From positions 1,964,501-2,028,500 of the forward strand of contig NZ_JAUCBS010000013.1 in NCBI RefSeq assembly GCF_034676705.1: 64,000 nucleotides of DNA, in the 5' to 3' direction. This document shows positions 60,058-64,000 of this stretch, in pieces. This DNA comes from Gemmobacter sp. GTDB taxonomy: Bacteria > Pseudomonadota > Alphaproteobacteria > Rhodobacterales > Rhodobacteraceae. The notes under the pieces were generated by a model. It was not told where the DNA came from. It searched no databases and saw nothing but the letters and a program-made list of their open reading frames with translations. The translations under genes and the position numbers were made by a program. How positions within the stretch are numbered: the stretch's first letter is position 1; each line of letters begins with the position of its first letter.

Positions 60058-60321
60058 TCAGGGTTTTCCCAGCAGATCCTTCAGAACCACATTGTCGAGC
60101 ATGGTATCCGCCAGCAGGCGCTTGAGCTTCGCATTCTCATCCTCGAGCTGCTTCAGCCGCTTGGCGTCGGACAGCTCCATCCCGCCATACTTGGCCTTCA
60201 GCTTGTAGAAGGTCGCGGGGCTCAGCCCGTGCTTCCGACACAACTCGGAGGTCGGCAAACCTGCCTCCTGCTCTTTGATCATCCCGATGATTTGCGCCTC
60301 GGTGAAACGGCTTTTCCTCAT
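60058..60321 (-). CDS. IS 1 transposase OrfA (helix-turn-helix)
   Basis: The 87-residue protein starts MRKSRFTEAQIIGMIKEQEAG, has the HTH ELCRKHGLSPATFYKLKAKYGG, and a leucine-zipper-like tail (RLKQLEDENAKLKRLLAD), standard for IS407-type OrfA. Confidence 0.93.
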   Translation of the reverse strand: MRKSRFTEAQIIGMIKEQEAGLPTSELCRKHGLSPATFYKLKAKYGGMELSDAKRLKQLEDENAKLKRLLADTMLDNVVLKDLLGKP

Positions 60322-60486
60322 GTCGTCTGCTCCTTTTCAGGTTGCGCAGACCCTACATCACAGCGAGGGAACTTCCGGGGGGCAGGTCAGTGAGCGAGGC
60401 GGCTCTAGGTCAGGAGATTTATGACAGAGGCGGTTCGGTTGATCTGAACAGGTTCCGGGCGTTTTGTAAGTGGTTTTTCGCCTCGG

Positions 60487-61317
60487 TTATGCCGCTACTG
60501 CTTCGGGCATCGGCTGGTTGAAGTAGGCCTGATCGGGCGTTTTCCCGTCAAGCGCCGAATGTGGCCGTCGGCTGTTGTAGAAGCTCAGGTAACGGCCAAT
60601 CCCGGCGCGGGCCTCGGACACACTGTCGTAAGCCCGCAGATAGACTTCCTCGTATTTGATGGTCCGCCACAGACGCTCAACAAAGACGTTGTCGCGCCAG
60701 GCGCCCTTGCCATCCATGCTGATCTTGATCTCGCGGGCGGCCAGCACCTTGATGAAGTCGGCCGATGTGAACTGACTGCCTTGATCCGTGTTGAATATCT
60801 CGGGCGTGCCGTGTCGCGCCAGCGCCTCTTCGACGGCTTCCACGCAGAAGTCAGCCTCCAGCGTGATCGATACCCGCCAGGCCAGGACGCGCCGGGTGAA
60901 CCAGTCCAGCACGGCAGCGAGGTAGATAAACCCGCGCGCCATGGGGATGTAGGTGATGTCCATCGCCCAGACCTGATTGGGCCGGGTGATCGGCAGCTTG
61001 CGCAGCATATAGGGGTAGATCTTGTGCCCCGGGGCCGGTTTCGAGGTGTTCGGCTTGCGGTAAAGCGCCTCAATGCCCATGCGTTTCATCAGTGTGGCAA
61101 CGTGCAACCGCCCGACCTTGACGCCTTCCTGGACCAGCAGCCCCCGCAGCATCCGGCTGCCCGCGAACGGGAACTCCATGTGCAGCTTGTCGATCCGGTG
61201 CATCAGCTTCAGATCGGCGTCCGACACTGGGCGCGGCTTGTAATAGACGCTGCCCCGGCTGATCCCCAGCACGATGGCCTGGCGGCTGACGCTCAGCTTC
61301 GCGGTGGGATCGATCAT
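60487..61317 (-). CDS. IS 2 transposase OrfB (DDE integrase core)
   Basis: The 276-residue product has PVSDADLKLMHRIDKLH, the HTH-like RLHVATLMKRMGIEALYRK, and DDE residues in VWAMDITYIPM, FNTDQGSQFTS and FVERLWRTIKYEEVYL. Its ATG overlaps the orfA stop (ATGA); a -1 frameshift fusion is usual in IS3 elements. It looks intact. Confidence 0.92.
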   Translation of the reverse strand: MIDPTAKLSVSRQAIVLGISRGSVYYKPRPVSDADLKLMHRIDKLHMEFPFAGSRMLRGLLVQEGVKVGRLHVATLMKRMGIEALYRKPNTSKPAPGHKIYPYMLRKLPITRPNQVWAMDITYIPMARGFIYLAAVLDWFTRRVLAWRVSITLEADFCVEAVEEALARHGTPEIFNTDQGSQFTSADFIKVLAAREIKISMDGKGAWRDNVFVERLWRTIKYEEVYLRAYDSVSEARAGIGRYLSFYNSRRPHSALDGKTPDQAYFNQPMPEAVAA

Positions 61318-61625
61318 CTTCTTGCGCTCGGCAACAGACCCGCCTTCCCGAGCGCGCCGGACAAAAAATCGTTCTCCAGCGTCAGCTCTCCGATCTTCGC
61401 ATGCAGGGTCTTCACATCGATGGTCGGCTCAGGCTCAGCCTTCGGGGCTTCCCCGAACACCCCTGTCGCGCCCTCAAGGAGCTGATCGCGCCACTGCTTG
61501 ATCTGGTTCGGATGAACGTCGAAATCCTGCGCCAGCTCGATCAGCGTCTTCTCGCCCTTGATCGCGGCCACCGCAACTTTCGCCTTGAATGCCGGGCTGT
61601 GGTTCCGGCGCGGTCGTCTTGCCAT
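61314..61625 (-). CDS. IS 2 transposase OrfA (helix-turn-helix)
   Basis: The 103-residue protein (RRNHSPAFKAKVAVAAIKGEK, LAQDFDVHPNQIKQWRDQL) matches IS3-family OrfA. A coiled-coil segment near VKTLHAKIGELTLENDFL follows. It overlaps orfB by four bases. Confidence 0.92.
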   Translation of the reverse strand: MARRPRRNHSPAFKAKVAVAAIKGEKTLIELAQDFDVHPNQIKQWRDQLLEGATGVFGEAPKAEPEPTIDVKTLHAKIGELTLENDFLSGALGKAGLLPSARR

Positions 61626-61972
61626 GGTCTTCTCCTCGCTCGCAGCATCATGCCGCTGTTGCGCAGAAAATCCACTTATCCCGGCTGTTCAGATTTCCGC
61701 AGCCAGCTCTTGACCATCTCGTGCGGTGTTTGGCGGACCTTGGCCGACATCCAGCGATACAGGTGCAGCATACAGCCGGGATAATCTCGTGCCGCTCGTA
61801 GCGCTCGGTCGGGGGCTTACGCTGGTAAGCGAAGCCATGACGGTGGCACAGTTCCCAAGCGTCGCTTATCGGCCGATTGCCGGCGAGGTCCTGCCGTTTT
61901 CAACCATCTGGTCGGCGAGCAACGACAATCCTGCATTTCGGCGATTGCTCAGTTTGGCCAAGGCGGTGGCCG

Positions 61973-62212
61973 TCAAACCTGTGCCGCTGGAGACTGGACG
62001 AAGCGCCGCGCCTTCGCAAAGCCCCGGTCAGTTGCGATGAACCGCTCCAGCATCGGCACGATCAGCCTGACGGGATCGGCGGCGGGCTGGCCGGTTTCGC
62101 GGGCCAGCACCTCGGCATAGGCGACCAGATCGCGGTGGAGCGGCGCGGGGAGCTCCACCGTGACTTTCACCGACTTGTCCTCCACGATGGGACCGAGTTT
62201 CAGTTTCGTCAT
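61973..62212 (-). CDS. DUF2274 protein of conjugative trb operons
   Basis: ATG 62212 with AGGAGG upstream opens a 79-residue protein (KLKLGPIVEDKSVKVTVELPA, then DLVAYAEVLARETGQ, RLIVPMLERFIATDRGFAKAR). DUF2274 genes stand directly after trbI in integrative conjugative elements, and here the TrbI stop is two bases upstream. The 3' end overlaps the tail of the broken LysR gene on the other strand. The N-terminus is intact and the protein may be full length. Confidence 0.83.
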   Translation of the reverse strand: MTKLKLGPIVEDKSVKVTVELPAPLHRDLVAYAEVLARETGQPAADPVRLIVPMLERFIATDRGFAKARRFVQSPAAQV

Positions 62213-62214
62213 GG

Positions 62215-62604
62215 TCAACCTCCTGCGGGTTCGAATACCAAGTCGCGGGTCACGATTATCCTGACCGGGAAGCCCAGTCGGATGGTCAGCGTTGGCGCGA
62301 CCTGCAACTGGCGCTGGACGATCTGCTGGCCCGCCTGATTGACGGTATCCTGCGCCCCTTCGCGGATAGCCCGGATAAGCCGGTCCTCGTCGCTCGTCGC
62401 CAGCTCGGTGCCGACCGCGAGCAGCGTGGACAGCCCTGCGGCCTTCATCAGATCCCACCAATGATATTCGACGCCATCCTCAAGGCCGGCATAGCCGCTG
62501 GCATCCGCGCCCGGCAGGCGCTCCAGAACGATGGAACGGCCACCCGGCAGGATCAGGCGATTCCACACCAGCAACACGCGGCGCTGGCCGAAGGTCAAAC
62601 GGGT
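62215..62604 (-). pseudogene. trbI: conjugal transfer protein TrbI, C-terminal fragment
   Basis: From FGQRRVLLVWNRLILPGGR through GYAGLEDGVEYHWW, DEDRLIRAIREGAQDTVNQAGQ and IRLGFPVRIIVTRDLVFEP the sequence is the VirB10-like C-terminus of TrbI. About the first two thirds is missing. The fragment is joined at about 62604 to the start of an aldo/keto reductase, with the frames not kept in a way that would make a working fusion. Confidence 0.87.
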
Positions 62605-62773
62605 CATAGGATTCGGCGGTGTCGAAGAAGGTCACGCCGCGGTCATGCGCGTCGTGGATAAGCCGGATCATGTCGGCCTTCTCGACGCCCGCGCCATAAA
62701 CGCCCGTCATCCCCATGCAGCCGAGGCCGAGGGCCGAGACCTCAAGATTTCCAAGATTTCTGTGTTTCATCAT
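62605..62773 (-). pseudogene. aldo/keto reductase, N-terminal fragment
   Basis: MMKHRNLGNLEVSALGLGCM and DRGVTFFDTAESY are the N-terminus of an aldo/keto reductase (NADPH-dependent), cut after about 56 residues at the point where TrbI sequence begins. The catalytic Tyr region is present but the barrel is not. Confidence 0.85.
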
Positions 62774-62781
62774 CTGCTTCC

Positions 62782-62912
62782 TTAGTTCCTTGCCGGAGCC
62801 TCGACATTCGAGAAGGCCAGAACGACGTCGGGGAGACGTTGGCCGCGCAGCTCGATCGCCGCGACGGCCGTGTTGAGTTCGGAGATCTCGTCGGGCGTGA
62901 AGCTGAAATCGG
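62782..62912 (-). pseudogene. aldo/keto reductase, C-terminal fragment
   Basis: On the minus strand the reading SFTPDEISELNTAVAAIELR and RLPDVVLAFSNVEAPARN matches the C-terminal helix of aldo/keto reductases. It starts at the point where the IclR gene on the other strand begins. The piece may be from a different enzyme than the N-terminal fragment beside it, or both may be parts of one scrambled gene. Confidence 0.75.
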
Positions 62913-63631
62913 CCGAGCGCGTGATGCAGCTGTTGTTGCTGTTCAAGGACCTGCGGCGCCCCGCCACGCTTCAGGAGCTTGCCGCGCTGCTGGATACGCC
63001 GAAGTCAAGCACCATGTACCTGCTCAAGACATTGCAACAAATGGGATTTCTGAACTTCAATGCCTCGCGGCAGGATTACTTCCCGACGGCGCGCCTGCGC
63101 AGCCTGTCCGCCTGGATGGATGACAGCCCGGGCATCGACGCCCCCGTTGCCGCCATCATGCGCAGGCTGCACGAGCGGTTCGGAGAAACCGTGGCGGTCG
63201 GGGTTCGCAATGACCTGTTTCTACAGTATCTGGGCGCGATCGAATCCAGCGCCGTGGTCCGCTACAGCATTTCAGCCGGCGACCAGAGACCCTTGGTGGA
63301 ATCCGCGATGGGATGGACTCTACTTGGCACGCTGAGCGACACTGCGGCCGAACAGGTGATCCGTCGCGCCGCGATCCAGCTTGGGACAGCGCCCTTCGTG
63401 CCGGAGACAACGGCAGATCAGCTGGCGCGCATCCGCGTGCAAAAGGGGTATGTCCGCGAGGATCTGGTCAAACCCTACAGGGCCACCACCATTGCCATGC
63501 TGCTACCCGGATCGTTCAACGGACAGCTGCGCGTCTTGGGTGTAGGAGGCCCCACTGATCGGATCCTGCCTGTCGCTCTCGACATTGCGCGCGAGATACG
63601 CACCCTGATCAGCACGATGGAGAAGACCTGA
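62897..63631 (+). CDS. IclR-family transcriptional regulator (5' end rearranged)
   Basis: From KSAERVMQLLLLFKDLRRPA (HTH, with TPKSSTMYLLKTLQQMGFL) to the effector domain ending REIRTLISTMEK this is a nearly complete IclR. The usual first few residues before KSAERV are replaced by sequence from an aldo/keto reductase fragment. GTG 62897 could start a 244-residue protein, but no good ribosome site precedes it. It may be expressed from a cryptic start or be dead. Confidence 0.75.
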   Translation: MKLKSAERVMQLLLLFKDLRRPATLQELAALLDTPKSSTMYLLKTLQQMGFLNFNASRQDYFPTARLRSLSAWMDDSPGIDAPVAAIMRRLHERFGETVAVGVRNDLFLQYLGAIESSAVVRYSISAGDQRPLVESAMGWTLLGTLSDTAAEQVIRRAAIQLGTAPFVPETTADQLARIRVQKGYVREDLVKPYRATTIAMLLPGSFNGQLRVLGVGGPTDRILPVALDIAREIRTLISTMEKT

Positions 63632-64000
63632 TCAAGTCAGGTCCTTGGGTGCATGCACGTTGATAAGTTCCCGCATCTTTTCAAGAAACTCTTGCTTGCG
63701 CGGTTCGACCCGGTCGATGAAGCCGCCGACGCCAATCACCAGCGGTGCGCCGTTGAAACGGGCTGGGAGCAACATCGAAACCGTTCCGGCCTTGGGTGGG
63801 ATGTTCGATATGAAGCAATGGTCCTGCTCTCGGACGCGTTCCATCTCGGCCAAAAAGCTGTCAAGATTGCCTGCATTCGACCGGCTTTCAAAGCTGGAAC
63901 GACGGTAGATCTGTTCGATCTTCCTCTTGTCGAGGCGGCTTAGAAGAATCCAGCCCATACTGGAATCCAGCAGCGACCGCTGTTCGCCCGGACGAACATG
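63632..64000 (-). CDS. IclR-family regulator, C-terminal part (5' end outside window)
   Basis: The minus-strand frame is open from the window edge to a stop at 63632 (123 residues). SLLDSSMGWILLSRLD, CFISNIPPKAGTVSMLLPARF and GAPLVIGVGGFIDRV are the effector-binding domain of an IclR regulator. It converges on the other IclR gene with no gap. The DNA-binding part lies beyond the window. Confidence 0.85.
   Translation of the reverse strand, partial: HVRPGEQRSLLDSSMGWILLSRLDKRKIEQIYRRSSFESRSNAGNLDSFLAEMERVREQDHCFISNIPPKAGTVSMLLPARFNGAPLVIGVGGFIDRVEPRKQEFLEKMRELINVHAPKDLT

Larger units (their letters stand above)
59142..60389 (-). mobile_element. IS3-family insertion sequence (IS407-like), IS 1
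   Basis: Ends are inverted repeats starting TGACCTGCCCCCCGG at both sides (left 59142, right 60389), diverging after 15 bases and then sharing TCCCTCG. The flanks carry the 4-bp duplication GTGA (59138-59141 and 60390-60393), as IS407-group elements make. It holds orfA and orfB on the minus strand and appears intact (1248 bp). Confidence 0.93.
60426..61710 (-). mobile_element. IS3-family insertion sequence, IS 2
   Basis: The 4-bp duplication TGAC stands at 60422-60425 and 61711-61714. Inside, both ends start AGAG and share ATCTGAACAG at bases 17-26 of each end, giving imperfect inverted repeats. Removing the element and one TGAC rejoins the LysR reading frame exactly. It is 1285 bp, with orfA and orfB on the minus strand. 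Confidence 0.85.
58530..62000 (+). pseudogene. LysR-family regulator, frameshifted and split by two insertion sequences
   Basis: Pieces in order: helix-turn-helix ELRHLRYFVAAAEHGSFRKA (58560-58620) through GASLLHRHT; a frame change near 58715; IRSVGEG...DLADETFIV to 59141; IS 1; SEAALGQEIYD (60394-60425); IS 2; HLVRCLADLGRHPAIQVQH (61715-61770); another frame change near 61770; RDNLVPLVALGRGLTLVSEA and SASNDNPAFRRLLSLAKAVA to about 61980. Removing both IS and one copy of each duplication restores IVSEAALG and IYDHLVR in frame. The C-terminus runs into the DUF2274 gene. It cannot make a functional protein. Confidence 0.9.

Noticed and set aside
60440..61696. Alternative ends for IS 2 starting at TGATCTGAACAG
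   Set aside because: That placement gives no matching target duplication and does not rejoin the LysR frame, while 60426-61710 does both.
1..64000. CRISPR array, prophage, replication origin, rRNA operon
   Set aside because: No regularly spaced direct repeats, phage structural genes, DnaA-box cluster or rRNA sequence was seen in the window.

Overview
This is high-GC chromosomal DNA from an alphaproteobacterium of the Rhodobacteraceae (Rhodobacter, Paracoccus, Gemmobacter or a relative). I base this on the order pyrH-frr-uppS-cdsA-dxr-rseP-bamA-ompH-fabZ-lpxA-lpxI-lpxB, the short-form HisG with HisZ, the B12-riboswitch btu operon carrying cbiZ, the iscR-suf operon, and a family of short intergenic repeats. 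The genus cannot be fixed from sequence alone.

Layout. 1-12723: the 5' part of miaA on the minus strand, then a long plus-strand run for UMP synthesis (pyrH), ribosome recycling (frr), isoprenoid and phospholipid precursors (uppS, cdsA, dxr), a site-2 protease, outer-membrane assembly (bamA, ompH/skp) and lipid A (fabZ, lpxA, lpxI, lpxB). 12793-17369: hisS, hisZ, hisG, then fabG and acpP. 17586-22772: a minus-strand TetR-MFP-RND efflux operon. 22968-27146: GST, a VOC-VOC-hydrolase fusion, LysR and a second VOC protein, resembling quinone/electrophile detoxification. 27149-34059: CoA-transferase, AbrB-like membrane protein, SlyX, two oxidoreductases, a tesA/ybbA divergent pair and a DUF1801 protein. 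34227-39727: cobalamin riboswitch and btuB-btuF-btuC-btuD-cbiZ. 39736-44726: ScfR-type regulator, hisB, hisH, DMT transporter, DUF2147, hisA. 44947-48076: TetR, PPK2, HD phosphohydrolase, a small protein and an alpha/beta hydrolase. 48117-57889: iscR with a good sigma-70 promoter, a NifS-like desulfurase, sufB, four accessory genes, sufC, sufD, two Yip1 proteins and sufS.

57945-64000 is different. A tRNA-Arg fragment broken in its 3' half is followed by an intact tRNA-Arg(CCG) and then a decayed mobile region. It holds a LysR gene with two frameshifts and two IS3-family insertions (each with a 4-bp target duplication), remnants of a conjugative trb operon (TrbI C-terminus and DUF2274), rearranged aldo/keto-reductase pieces, and two convergent IclR genes, one running off the window. 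I read this as the worn edge of an integrated island next to tRNA-Arg.

The signal least explained by genes is a dispersed intergenic element, at least 14 copies between 10770 and 55490. It consists of a G/C hairpin, a second hairpin whose arms differ between copies but stay complementary, and a conserved GG(A/T)ATTTGG-type tail with three subtypes. Copies lie between operons, as an inverted pair after hisA, at the translation starts of lpxI and the cysteine desulfurase, and in frame at the 5' end of btuF.
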